From Batkoa obscura (taxonomy: Eukaryota > Entomophthoromycota > Entomophthoromycetes > Entomophthorales > Batkoaceae): a stretch of 64,000 nt of DNA. Numbering within the stretch: position 1 is the first letter of the stretch; each line of letters opens with the position of its first letter. The notes under the pieces are model-generated. The model made no database searches. It was not told where the DNA came from and worked only from the letters and a program-made list of their open reading frames with translations. The stretch covers positions 248,001-312,000 of the forward strand of contig JASVEC010000032.1 in assembly GCA_030770535.1 (NCBI GenBank), in the 5' to 3' direction. A program made the translations under genes and the position numbers. Below are positions 1-11,292 of the stretch, piece by piece.

Positions 1-1486
1 AGGTAATAGAAAGCAGAATGCTCAAATTCAAAGATACCTGGCTGTAAGAAGCACTTGAGTTTTTAGAACCACCTTCAGTGATATCAGCTTTAATTGAAGC
101 ACAATCATCAATAGAACCTGAAGCAGCAGATTGAGTCATACCGTTACCATTAGCAGTACAAGCGTCAGAGTTAGAACCAGCTGCCTTGTAGGCAGCATCT
201 AAACCCCAACTAAGTTTTTGTTCTAGACTGCAACCAGAGAATGGACCATAAACACCCTTTTCTCCATCAGCACCAATATATTTGGCACAATCAGCACCGT
301 TAGAGCATACATAGTTAAATAAAGTGGATACTTTAGTACCATCGGTTAAATCGAATCCTTTACTTAAAACACAAGATAATTTGGAAGTCATACAAGAGCA
401 TGCTTTTTCGGATGGGGTAGTTGGTAAGTTAGAAGAAGCTTTCCAGTCATCTCCTCCTGAAGGACAAGAGTCAGCACTTCCATTAGCTGAATAAGAATCC
501 ATCTTAAGACTTGGATCACTTACACCTGCATATGCTTTCTTTAAATTATCAAATTCAGGGTCCATTTTTTGAGCTGAACCAGAGTTAATTTTTACAATAC
601 CATAATTGTTATCTTCTTCGGAATATTCGTACATTAAACCACCAGAGAAAATTTCATTCATATCTGGACCCCACATTGCATTTACTTCATCTACAAATTG
701 GCGTGGACGTACAGTATTACAACCAAATTCGGAGAAAAAGATGGGAAGGGAATAACCTTGAAGTTCTTTAGCTAATTCAGCGTAACCAGATTTTTGAAAT
801 GATGGGGAATTACACCAAGCATATACATTAATAGCATAAAAATCAGCTCTTTCTTCATCTTTACCACAGTTAAAATACTTTTGAATATTTTGACGTGTTT
901 TTGTATCATCATTGTTAGCATACCCTACTGGTATTTTACTACCCTTGGCTTTGAGATAAGCTTTGATATCACGTAAAGCAGCTTTTACGAAGGGATTGGC
1001 ATTGGTATTAGTTACATTGTTATTAATTTCATTACCGGCGAAAAAAACAGCAATATTAGTATATTTTATAAAGGCATCTACATTCTGTTTATAATGATTT
1101 AATATGTCTAAAGTATAACTAGGGTCTGCACGATTGATTGAGTATTTTGGTACGGGTAAATCAAGAGCTACATAAATGTTATTTTGTTCTAATAATTTCA
1201 TACAATCATCATGATTCTTGGTTGGATCCACTTCATAAACTCGAATTGTATTAATACCTAAATCCTTAAGATATTCTATATCGCGTTTACAAGCGGATGA
1301 ATCTGCTAATGGATCGTTGATTTCATCTTTGGAGCTTGGGTTACCTCGTGGTTGATAACATACTCCTTTAAAGAAAAATTGATTTCCTGTCTTACCATTA
1401 AAAAATTTATTGCCTTTAGTCACAATTGGATCTAAAGCTAAGGTGGTAGAGAAATAGGCAAATGAAAGTAAAGTAGCGAACAACAT
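1..1486 (-). CDS. GH72 beta-1,3-glucanosyltransferase (GAS/GEL family), 3' end beyond window
   Basis: Cell-wall enzyme that cuts and re-joins beta-1,3-glucan chains, normally GPI-anchored at the outer plasma membrane. One open frame gives 495 residues from ATG at 1486 (reading leftwards) to the window edge with no stop. Residues 1-17 form a signal peptide (MLFATLLSFAYFSTTLA). The GH72 catalytic domain spans about 18-320: the acid/base Glu is in FFAGNEINN (E153) and the nucleophile Glu in FFSEFGC (E253). A cysteine-rich X8/CBM43 domain follows at about 363-450 (ACSCMTSKLSCVL, FNYVCSNGADC). A Ser-rich linker and a hydrophobic run (SLNLSILLSIT) at the edge look like the start of a GPI-attachment signal. 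No intron is seen. Family assignment is firm; the exact paralogue is not decided. Confidence 0.95.
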   Translation of the reverse strand, partial: MLFATLLSFAYFSTTLALDPIVTKGNKFFNGKTGNQFFFKGVCYQPRGNPSSKDEINDPLADSSACKRDIEYLKDLGINTIRVYEVDPTKNHDDCMKLLEQNNIYVALDLPVPKYSINRADPSYTLDILNHYKQNVDAFIKYTNIAVFFAGNEINNNVTNTNANPFVKAALRDIKAYLKAKGSKIPVGYANNDDTKTRQNIQKYFNCGKDEERADFYAINVYAWCNSPSFQKSGYAELAKELQGYSLPIFFSEFGCNTVRPRQFVDEVNAMWGPDMNEIFSGGLMYEYSEEDNNYGIVKINSGSAQKMDPEFDNLKKAYAGVSDPSLKMDSYSANGSADSCPSGGDDWKASSNLPTTPSEKACSCMTSKLSCVLSKGFDLTDGTKVSTLFNYVCSNGADCAKYIGADGEKGVYGPFSGCSLEQKLSWGLDAAYKAAGSNSDACTANGNGMTQSAASGSIDDCASIKADITEGGSKNSSASYSQVSLNLSILLSIT

Positions 1487-2995
1487 ACTTTAATTAATGA
1501 AAAATTAAATAGATAATAAACTTCTATTTTGAAATTAAATAAAAAATTAAAAGAGTAAATTGAACTTTTTCTTTATTTAAACCTTTTTTTGTGGGGTTGT
1601 TACTGGAGTAATATCATGATAAATAGCTTTATTGGAAATCTTTATTAAATTGATGGCAATGAAAAAACATGAAATTTTATGACGGTTAGCTGCATCATAC
1701 TCCATGCTTAAAAACTATTTTTAGCCATTTCAACTAAAAATAAACCATTGATTTGCTAAAATTAACGTCATCTTTTAATGAACTTGTATTTTAAACTCAA
1801 AGCATAAGTTGAAAATTAAATCTATGGGCTTAAAAGATTTATTTTGTGGTTTTTATGACTCAAAATAATTCGGCTTGGCTTTGAATGTTTCTAGTTAGAA
1901 AATAAGCTTATTAAATTATCCTGCTTTTGGTATTTTATTAGCAAATTAAAATTGATCCAACTAATTATTATTTAATAAACGATTAAAGAAAACTAACAAA
2001 ATAAACTATTAATATTTAATATTTAATATTTAATATTCATTTATTAAATATTATATTTCTATTATATTTCTGTTATATTTATGTTTTGATTATACTAATA
2101 GTTTTTAATCTATTTATAGTAGTTTCGGTTTGATGCTAATTGACTTTTATCAATTTTTATCAAACTTAGTTCAATATAACAAGTAATAAACCATATTTTT
2201 TATAAAAAGGTCAATTTTCATTACTTCAAATAGATCAATGTTTTAAAAATCAAGCTAAATTTAATATAAAAAACTACCCTCCTTTTGTAAATTAAATCTA
2301 AGTTTAAAACCATACTTTCACTTAGGAATATAATAACAACTGTTCTTTTTTAGATGTTAGCTTGCTATTGTCTATTTAGCTGAAAAACTATTAGACTGCT
2401 ATAAAAATTATATAATAATATAATACATTAGCTTACTTTAAAATTTAAATGTTTATAGCTTTGGACAGTAGTAGATTTTGAAAGCTCAGGGTAACTACAA
2501 GAAAATCCTCGCTATTTCAATTTAAACTCAGTTAATATAAGTTTGATCTTGTGAACTAGTATGAGAGTTCAAACTCTTTATTAGATTGCGTAAAGTTATG
2601 AGAAATCGTTAGTAATTGAGCAATATATTTATATCCTTACATTGGTTCTTAAGTTTAACTCTGTTACTAAAAAGTTATAAATTTCAAATTAAACTAATAA
2701 GAAATTTTTACAAATAATTGTTAGCTAGTTTTCAAGCTATCGTTATAAAGTATTATAATGTATAAGTTGATCTGTGCTATTTTTTCATAATAAAAAATAT
2801 AAAAGATAAAAACAAAAATTAATTATTATAGTAGACTAATTACAGTCTCATCAAAATGTTCTTATTTTTAAATTTAAGCTTCAATCAACCAATTATTTAA
2901 TGCTGATTTATTAGTGACTAATGATGGAACATTTAAATCAAAAAGCTAAAAAAAGCAAATTGCTTTTTTACTTTCTTTTGAATTAAATTACATAA
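1487..2995. other. Intergenic, divergent promoter region
   Basis: About 1.5 kb of AT-rich DNA between the divergently read GH72 gene and the F-box-like gene, so it should hold both promoters. It contains short AT microsatellite runs (an ATTTAAT-type tandem near 2010-2035). I see no gene, MITE or structured RNA in it. Confidence 0.5.
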
Positions 2996-4234
2996 ATGTC
3001 TCAGCAATTCGATTACTTACCAATAATTGTATTGGAAAACATATTCAAATTATTATATTCAGTACAGCTACCAGAGCTACTCTTTTTAAATAAATATTTA
3101 CATAAGATTGTAAATGATGCGATTAAATGTAATGCAAGCCATTCAATGTATACTAATACAAACTATGAATCTGTTCAACAAGTTTTTATTAAAAATAACG
3201 GGCCGTTAATGAGACATATGTATATAACTGAAGAAACGATAAAAACGATAAAAAACTGCCCCAATATACAGTCGATAAGCTACAGTTATATGAATAGTGG
3301 CATCAATAATAAAATAGAAATTAAGTTGCCAGAACTCAAAAAATTAAGTATCCGTTCAGCTTACCCTATCCAAGCTTTGGAGTTATTTAAAGATTATTTG
3401 GAACAAATAGAAACTATAGAAATTGCAGGAGATAGCATCAGTGTTAAAGAAGTTATTAATTATTTTTCTCCGAGTAGATTAAAGTCATTAACGTTTAATT
3501 TTAACATGATAAGCCTTGATGGATTAGATATTATTAAGTCAAAATACAAGAAACTAAATCTCCTATGTCTATCATGCAGAACCATCAACATGCCTACGAA
3601 GCCTGACCCAAAGTTAAGTTTTAGTGCCAATTTAGATTTGATAGTAGGCGGAATACCTGGATATGGTTTTGATCTTAAATACTTTGGAGATTTGGGAAAG
3701 CTTAAAAGTATAAAGTTAAAAAATTTATTAAGCATTTTTAAAGAGAAAAAGAGCGAGTTGATAGCGCTTGAAAAGAGCAAGCTTATTGGTTTGGGTTATT
3801 TTTATTCAAGCGATGCATTCAATAGTAGCTATATAAAACTATCTAGCTTAAAAAAGATTTATACAAAGTATTTATCGGAAGAATCATTAAAAACCCTTAG
3901 TGATCTGCCAAATATTCAATACATTTCTTTTGATCTTATCTGTTCAATCGGCCTTGATAGAGAAGAAATTTACTCACATAAATGCCTATATATAACCAAA
4001 ATGACAGTCAAACTTTTTGATAGTACTATCAATGAATTATTACGCTTTTTAGCATTATTTCCAAATCTTGAGTCCATCAATATTAAAAGCTTCAGACTTA
4101 GAGCTTATGGTGATACTATAATTAAATATCATCTCACCACTCCATTATTGCTAATTACGTCTTTTAGTTATTTGGATATTGATATGCGTAATAAAATGGA
4201 GAATATTCCTATGTTAGATTGGATTAAAGTATAA
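2996..4234 (+). CDS. F-box-like / leucine-rich repeat protein
   Basis: Intronless 412-residue protein. Residues about 5-45 (FDYLPIIVLENIFKLLYSVQLPELLFLNKYLHKIV) have the L-P-x-x-x-L-x-x-I spacing of an F-box, the Skp1-binding segment of SCF ubiquitin ligases. The rest is a series of degenerate leucine-rich units (for example LKKLSIRSAYPIQALELF, LDLIVGGIPGYGFDLKY, LPNIQYISFDL), probably the substrate-binding surface. F-box/LRR proteins of this size form large, fast-evolving families in early-diverging fungi. The F-box call rests on pattern only; the target cannot be guessed. The start is the first ATG of the frame and lies directly at the F-box. Confidence 0.65.
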   Translation: MSQQFDYLPIIVLENIFKLLYSVQLPELLFLNKYLHKIVNDAIKCNASHSMYTNTNYESVQQVFIKNNGPLMRHMYITEETIKTIKNCPNIQSISYSYMNSGINNKIEIKLPELKKLSIRSAYPIQALELFKDYLEQIETIEIAGDSISVKEVINYFSPSRLKSLTFNFNMISLDGLDIIKSKYKKLNLLCLSCRTINMPTKPDPKLSFSANLDLIVGGIPGYGFDLKYFGDLGKLKSIKLKNLLSIFKEKKSELIALEKSKLIGLGYFYSSDAFNSSYIKLSSLKKIYTKYLSEESLKTLSDLPNIQYISFDLICSIGLDREEIYSHKCLYITKMTVKLFDSTINELLRFLALFPNLESINIKSFRLRAYGDTIIKYHLTTPLLLITSFSYLDIDMRNKMENIPMLDWIKV

Positions 4235-5866
4235 TGCGTAAACAGCAAATTTTGTATGCTTATCAGTACTTCAATTATTAATGGCTCATTAGCTAGGCTT
4301 AAATCAGTAATTACATTGTAAATTTAGAAGCAGGTTTTCATTGCGTTACCCCTTTACACTCTTACTTCTTGTTCTCCTTTATCGAATTTTAGTTATTCTC
4401 AATGACAAACAATTGCGAGCTGATAAACTCTTTAGTAATTTTTTAAATTATTAAACATCTATTGTACTTATTTAAGTACACTTTTAAATTTTAATTAATT
4501 ACAATGTATACTCTTCTTTTTTAGAATTATCATTCAATAAACTTTTCAACAAATGAAATAAATTATATTTTATTATGTTTTGTCCACCTTTATTAAAAGG
4601 GATGAATTTCAAAAGGCACCGTTTCCTTCATAACCTATAACTTTGCTCCAATAGTCACTTGTCTGACACCTTTCAATTTCACTTTTTTGCCTATTGTGGA
4701 AACACAATTTCCACTTATTTATTATTAACAGCTTTTATCATCTTTATTTAATTTATTAAAATTTTACAAATATTTTCAAGACTTTATTTGTTTCCTGTTA
4801 AAATATAGGTTATACATAAGGGCATAATAGTTCTTAAGTTTGACCCCATGCCCCTATCTCCAACCTAATCTCTTATATGTGCCGTTGAGTTGATTTCTAA
4901 TTTTCAGAAATCAAATTCATTTCAATAAACTTCGAATACTTTACTCAGACTTTAAAGACCCTTTTTTCTATCAACGAATTTTTCTGAATATTCTATAACA
5001 CTCATTTCTTGCAAAAAAATGCTTTTTATCTTTACCCTCCCAATAATTGAGTAAAAACCACTATTACAAAACAATATAAAGGCTCAAAGATAATTCAGTT
5101 TTGTTTTAGCATATTGGTATAAGTTTGGCTTTTTAGAAATACCACGTTTTCTGGGTATCTTGTTTCAAGATAGTCTAAAATCCCCGGTACCTTATAAGAT
5201 ATCTCTTTTTACTAAAGCTCATGATCTGTATATTATCTCAAAAAAATTTGGTTTTACAATAAACAAGATAGGCAAATAAGATATTTATGTAATTACCTTA
5301 AACTTGATATTCGTTTGTTATCCATGAAAAAAGAAAGAATATTATTTGTACTCTTATTTTTATCTTCAAGAAAAGTAAGCATAAATTAAATTTAATAAAT
5401 AGAAAGCAACGTCTATATACAACAAATTATATTCTATTGGTAATGGTCTAAAAATTTGATTAAAATAAGTGAGAGTATTAAAAAGGTAAGCACGTAGTAA
5501 ATAAGTAAAATAGATTACAACTAAAATAGCTACTTTTACTAAAAATACTTATGAAATTCAAATGATAATATTAGATAGAAATCATAGTAATGCTATTAAT
5601 ACTATTTCTATAAAATGACAAAGCTTCAGGGATAACTATTTATAATCACAAGTCCAAGATACTAAAAACTAAATAAACTTTGCAAATTTCATAAGTTAAT
5701 TTTTCAATGTTAAATTAATTTGATCAATGTGATTAATGTTATAAATAATTACAATTGCGATTATAAAATTAATTTCATTTAAAATTAAAAGAATCTTGCA
5801 TAAAAGTTTCAAATATTAAACTAATAAATAGAACAAAATACTTATCTCCTACAATAAGTTTAAATT
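4235..5866. other. Intergenic, no supported gene
   Basis: About 1.6 kb, AT-rich. On the minus strand near 4600-4700 a short stretch reads GKKVKLKGVRQVTIGAKL, then a stop, then VMKETVPFEIHPF. It has coding-like composition and may be a remnant of a gene, but I cannot identify it. No MITE is seen here. Confidence 0.35.
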
Positions 5867-6350
5867 TTATTTTATAAAACTAAGGTGCAAAAGAAGTAAT
5901 AAATATAGCATAAAAACTACTAATAGTACTAACCAATTTTTCAAAGAGTTTATGTGGTTTGTAAGCATATTATCAAAAATTAGATTTGAAACTTTTTGAA
6001 TAAACTGGAGGGGTCCAAACAGAATATAATTTGCATAGATTACACTATCATTTTCCAAATATTTAATTTTAGCCAACAGTATACAGAACTCTAAGAGCAA
6101 CCCATTGATTGTAGTCAAGATCTCATCTTTTTTATCAGCTGGGTTTTTTAAGAATTGATACAATGTGCTCCCTTCGTATCTGCAAGTGTTAGGTAGATCT
6201 CACAGAAGATACTTTATGGCGCTTCTTGAAGTAATCGAACTAAAGAGTTCACAATTCCTCTGAATCATAAAACTATGAACTAATATCATTTCAATTAAAG
6301 TAAAAAGATAACAGTTATAAAGTTCAATACTTGTTATTCATATATCATCA
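5867..6350 (-). pseudogene. Decayed GST-like gene fragment
   Basis: A 98-codon open stretch (5867-6163, minus) is a relative of the C-terminal half of the live GST at 23218-24072. It reads ...LLLEFCILLAKIKYLEND..., then SVIYANYILFGPLQFIQK and NHINSLKNWL, against LLPLDKLVEKQEYLEG, SYSDYLLFGHLKMIQL and DYKNLVSWF in the live protein. Upstream on the same strand the similarity continues (KYLL-stop-DLPNTCRYEGSTLYQFL against NYFRRTREAYFNMTIEEFV), but with at least one in-frame stop, and the N-terminal half is not recognisable. I read it as a dead paralogue. A short live exon is unlikely because the region ahead cannot be spliced into a frame. Confidence 0.6.
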
Positions 6351-6420
6351 AATAAACTATTAATCTAATTACTGGATATTTAATTTAATTTAATTTAATT
6401 TGATAAATAAAATGATTCAA

Positions 6421-6526
6421 TACATGAGGATGTGTTTTTTTGTTTAAGAATTTTACTACAATCTTTCCACTCAAATAGCGCTTAAAAGATGGAAAAAGCA
6501 ATAAAGCCAAAAAAAACATCTCCGTG
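6421..6526 (+). mobile_element. MITE copy, left arm of tail-to-tail pair
   Basis: Member of the 101-bp TA-flanked MITE (start TGAGGATGTG, end ...AAACATCTCCG). Plus orientation means the GGGGATG end is on the left. It abuts the next copy with only one shared dinucleotide between them. Confidence 0.85.
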
Positions 6527-6631
6527 TGGGACTGTTTTTTTTGGCTTTATTGCTTTTTCCATCTTTTAAGCGCTATTTGAGTGGAAAAATTATTAGTGAA
6601 ATCCTTGAATACAAAAGTACATCCCCAGATA
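6525..6631 (-). mobile_element. MITE copy, right arm of tail-to-tail pair
   Basis: Inverted partner of the copy at 6421; begins TGGGACTGTTT and ends CATCCCCAG. It shares the private reading GCAATAAAGCC with its partner, so the two arms descend from one copy. Together they form a near-perfect palindrome of about 205 bp. Confidence 0.85.
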
Positions 6632-6984
6632 GTAATCGGGTTAGTACTTTGGTAAACAATCTAAGCATACACCCAGAAAGTTTAATATAAAGAACTTTTA
6701 TATAATATTTTGTGCTTTTTACTAAAAATGATAATAGTCAATGTAATATACAATGGAAAGACGATAAAGGCCTATTATGTTTAGAGAATACTTGCATAAG
6801 GCAGTGTTTATTTGGCAAAAAAATAATACCAAAAGATATTGGAGCTAATAAAGCCATTTAAATAACAAATGATAATAAATAATAAGTAGCAATGAATAAT
6901 AATCAATAAATAATAACTAATAATTAATATAAATTAATATAACAAAGGTTAAATATAATTATTTTAATTTTTTTATTAAATTTC

Positions 6985-7087
6985 ATATGGAGGATATCTT
7001 TTTGGCTTTACCACTTTTTCCTTCTTTTAAGTACTCTGCTGAGGAGAAAAACTCCTAGTACTCTTAAACACAAATATATCTACATAT
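6985..7087 (-). mobile_element. Diverged MITE copy
   Basis: ATATGGAGGATATC at the left and ...CACAAATATATCTACATAT at the right, with the family core (CTTTTTCC, TTTTAAG) in between. It is more diverged than most copies. Confidence 0.65.
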
Positions 7088-7265
7088 TACTGAATTAACA
7101 GACAAGAGTTAAAAAATACCAAATCCTTATTTTTTAGAGTTATTCTCAAAATGGCTAATTTTAAAATAAGGACAGTATGCCATTTTTTAAATTAAATCTC
7201 ATAGTATTTTTCAGCTATATATTAAATTAAATTTCTAAAATTAAGTTGATTTTATAAAACAAAGA

Positions 7266-7371
7266 AATGTGAGTGTTTTTTTTGACTTCATTATTTTTTC
7301 CATTTTTTAAGCACTATTTGAGCGGAAAATTTGGTAGTAAAGTTCTTAAACACAAAAATACATCCTCAAAT
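7266..7371 (-). mobile_element. MITE copy
   Basis: Begins AATGTGAGTGTTTTTTTTGA and ends AAATACATCCTCAAAT; full length, minus orientation. Confidence 0.8.
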
Positions 7372-9118
7372 GATGCCTTAAAATTAAAAAAGATTAAGCT
7401 ATAATAAAAGTAAAAAGATAACAAAATGCTACCACTTTTTTCTTTCATGTTTTATCTTATATTTTATATAAATAAGAAGGTTTAAGGAAATTATTTTAAT
7501 TAAGCCATTCAATAGTTGATTACTAATATTATTGAGAAATAAACCTTGGAGAAAAAAGTATATAAAAAACAATTTTGCTTAACTCTTTTCTTCAAGTAGG
7601 ATCTATAGTTTCTAACCGCTTGTACAGTCGAGCGCTGTGTTCCTGAAATTGATTGAGAAAAAAAGTTTTTGAAAAAAAACTCTTTAACTTAAATTAGCTT
7701 CAAGACCTTGACTAGATCATTTGATAACTCCTAACCTTCCAGAGCAAATGCTTTGGTTCCCACCTAGGATCACAGGTTCTTATAAATAGCCTATCTAATA
7801 AATCCCAAATTAGTATCTATTCGTGATGATCTCAAGCTTCAGGAGATACTTCCTCGATAATATTCTTTCATTTACTATATTTTATATTATTATATTTGTT
7901 GTTAAGGTAACTACTTACTATTTAAATATGTTTACATTTAAGTATATTTGGGTAATTTTTCCTTTTGTTGATATCTTATATCAAATTAGGAAATTTAATG
8001 CTACTTTGATAATTTTACTTTTTGTTTATTTAGTTTACTTCGCTTTTTATACTTCTTAATTACTTATGTACCATAAAAAACTACTAATGGTGAAATATTA
8101 AAAGATACATATTAAAATTCATTTCTTTATTAATACTGTAAACAAGAAGTATAACCAATATAATACAATATCATAATTCTATCTATTTGTAATCATTTCG
8201 TATGAGAATCTTTATTACTTATAATTTTGAACTTAACAACTAAAGATTAAAATTTGCTATCTGAAGGGGTCTTATGCTTGCTTTTAAAATGAATGTTAGT
8301 CTCAAGGACCATATTCTCTAAAATTAAGAAACATTCAAAGTTTCTGGTAACCATAATCTGAGATACAATGAGTTTAATATGACATTTTATTTATAAGCCT
8401 TTGAGTCTAGTATAATGATCTTAAGAATATTATGTTTAATAAGTTGCGTATTTAATGTTTATCTATCAACTTAATATGATTAGTCATTACAGTAAACATG
8501 TATTTGTAAAACTTATCAAATTCTGATATTTCATTTGAACGAGTTGATAGAGCTGCTATTTTTATTAAAATTAATATTGGTATTTTTATAAAGGAAGCCG
8601 CTTAAGAATTTTGCTTTATTTAATAGGTTTTTATAATTTAAATGATATGATTGATTATTAATTTAAAGTGACTTCTGTGAACTGGGATAATTAAGTAGCT
8701 TTTGTTGGGTTGAATATTGTATGTTCTTAAAAGCTGAGAAACATTAATAGTTTGAATTTGTATTATGATAGAAATAATCAAAATGATAATTTACGTTTAG
8801 TTATCTTTCATTTGCTTTTTATTTAGATCAATTTGATTATTTCAGGATCAATACAAATTAAAATTCTAATTTTTTAGACATTTTGAGTAAGGTTTTTGAT
8901 TGCTGCATACATGCAGCAGTAAATTTTAATAAATAATAAACTTTCAAGAACTTTGAAACAAAAATCATTCTAAAATCAAAGTAACTATTGATCATTATTA
9001 TTCAACCCTTTTAATTATAATTTTAATCTAAAAGTATTTTTAGTTTAGTTTATTCCTTACTTTTAGTATATTAACATTTACTTTTGTTGTTGAATATTTA
9101 AAAATAGTCAAATCTTAT

Positions 9119-9226
9119 ATATTGGGGATGTATTTTTGTATTTAAGAATTTTACTAATAATTTTTCCACTCAAATAGCGTTTAAAAGATGGAAAAAGTAA
9201 TGAAGCCAAAAAAAACACTCCCATAT
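9119..9226 (+). mobile_element. MITE copy
   Basis: Begins ATATTGGGGATGTATTTTTG and ends AACACTCCCATAT; close to consensus, plus orientation. Confidence 0.9.
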
Positions 9227-9776
9227 GGTCACCTTTTTTAAAAAAGTAGAGCTTGTATAGTTTTGATTTAAAAATCATTTAGACGTTAACTTTTATTAAA
9301 TTGATACATGGATTCTCTGAATGTATTTTGCTATTATTTCTATTTGTATTAAGTATAAAATTATAGCAACCAAAATTTAATTAAGTGTGCTATAATAATA
9401 GGAAATAGGGATGAGTTAAAGTAAGTAGAAAAAATATGAAAAAGATATTAAAGGTTTGGAATTAGACTATGAAAAAAATAGAAAAATAGTTAATAATAAT
9501 AAAGTTCTAAAAGCTAAATAATTTTACTAACTATTGATAAAAGAAATCAAGACAGAAATGAGGCCAGGAGAGGTAAAGATAAAGATGTAAAGAAATAAGG
9601 ATAAAGATAGAGACAAAAGTTTTAGAAGATAAGATAGAGAGCACAACAGCAATCATTTGAGAAAACCAAACATGTGAATAGAAGTAAATTTGGAAAACTT
9701 GGTTAATGAGAAACTAAATGAGGTAAAATTTGAGCTTATAAAGGTAGTAGCTAATATTTGAAGCTGCTGAATTATA

Positions 9777-9884
9777 ATATGGGAGTGTTTTTTTTGACTT
9801 CATTATTTTTTCCATTTTTTAAGCGCTATTTGAGTGGAAAATTTGTTGCTAAAATTCTTAAATATAAAAATACATCCCCATATA
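9777..9884 (-). mobile_element. MITE copy
   Basis: Begins ATATGGGAGTGTTTTTTTTG and ends ATACATCCCCATATAT. It lies inside a purine-rich coding-like stretch (9480-9990). Confidence 0.9.
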
Positions 9885-10860
9885 TTAGTAAAAGATTAGA
9901 AATGGTATGAAAGGAGAGAGGGATCAAATTGTAGTTGAAAAATGGATAAGATCAATAAAAGAAAGCTGTACTTTAGTTAGGACATAAATGAAAATAGATA
10001 AAAAGATTGTAATCTTTTATTTAATTAAGACATCAACTTCTGTTTTTTAGTATAGGAAATTTTATTAAGTTTGATTATAGTGATAAGATGAACAAAGTTG
10101 AATGATTTTATGCTAAATTTTTACAACAATATGACATATTAGAAATGGGAATCAAAACATAGGGTGATAATTTTTTTGTACAAATTTATTTATTCTTTTA
10201 TTTAAAGCATTTAATAGAATTAATCAAATAAAAGAAAAAATTCATATATATAAAGGTATTAACATTAGAAATCAATTAATGACTTATGAGAATGTGATTG
10301 TCATATCTTTAGAGAAGACCTTTACGTTGGAACTAAAGGTAATTGAATTCCAATTTTAAGTAATAGTCCATAAAATATTTGAGTATTAATACAGGAGTGT
10401 TTTTAGATTTCTATGAAACTTAAAAAATAGCTCTTAGTCCAATAGTAAAAGTTTGAAACTTAAAATTGATATAAACAAAGAATCATAAAATTCAAACTAA
10501 ATATTAAATGAATTTCCATCTGAAACTGAGCTCATTGTCAACTGTATTATTTATTAAAGGAGTTTAATATAAACTTGATTTCAAAAGCGTATTAATACTT
10601 TGTTCAATATCAATGTGTTCCTTTTGTGCTATTTTTTTGTTTTTTTTACTATAGTATAATTTATATTTTAATTCAAATAAATAATAAAAATAATCTTTTC
10701 TATAAATTTTCATGATTTAGTATAAATTTATGTTATACTAATAATATAAACCAATCAAGTCTGATCTTTGAGACTCTAAAGTTAATTTAACTAGTGGATT
10801 TCTTTCTTACTGTGCTTGAAGTTAAAATGTACTATCCATGAGTAAAATCAACTGATAATT

Positions 10861-10966
10861 ATATGGGGATGTATTTTTAGGTTTGAGAATTTTACTAATA
10901 ATTTTTCCACTCAAATAGCGCTTAAAAGATAGAAAAAGCAACGAAACCAAAAAAACACTCTTATAT
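10861..10966 (+). mobile_element. MITE copy
   Basis: Begins ATATGGGGATGTATTTTTAG and ends AACACTCTTATAT; plus orientation. Confidence 0.9.
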
Positions 10967-11292
10967 ATTAAAGTAAACAATCACTCAATTTCTATTTAAT
11001 ACATCTTTTAACGATATCAATAACAACAATTTAATCATTTTTATCAATGCTAGCTTTAAATAAATACCACATTAAAGTCATTTCATTGATAATAACTTCT
11101 CCATTGTAAACTTTATGTTCTTATATGTTAAATAATAAATTCCCATAAACTCCTAAAGTTAACAATCAAAAATTAATAAAAAATCAACAAATTATACTTT
11201 TGTAAATTTAATTAAAATTACATTTATTTCTCAAAAAAAGAATACTTTATATATGTATATTAAATTTACATTTACCAATTATTTGATTGTTA

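Larger units (their letters stand above)
6632..11292. other. Gene-poor region with MITEs and coding-like debris
   Basis: About 4.7 kb without a supported gene. It holds five separate MITE copies (listed individually) and, at about 9480-9990, a purine-rich stretch on the plus strand with RS/KD-rich frames (for example RNEARRGKDKDVKK) that runs up to a MITE and may continue beyond it. A 78-codon hydrophobic ORF at 7823-8059 has no visible family features and I do not call it a gene. Confidence 0.4.

Noticed and set aside
7600-7800. Short GC-richer stretches that might be a tRNA
   Set aside because: No set of four stems or T-loop consensus could be drawn; no convincing tRNA, rRNA or snRNA was found anywhere in the window.
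7823-8059. Hydrophobic 78-codon ORF resembling a small membrane protein
   Set aside because: Composition is what AT-rich DNA gives by chance; no conserved motif, signal or neighbour supports it.
10394-10470. ATACAGGAGTGTTTTTAG resembling a MITE right end
   Set aside because: The rest of the MITE is absent; too short to support a copy.
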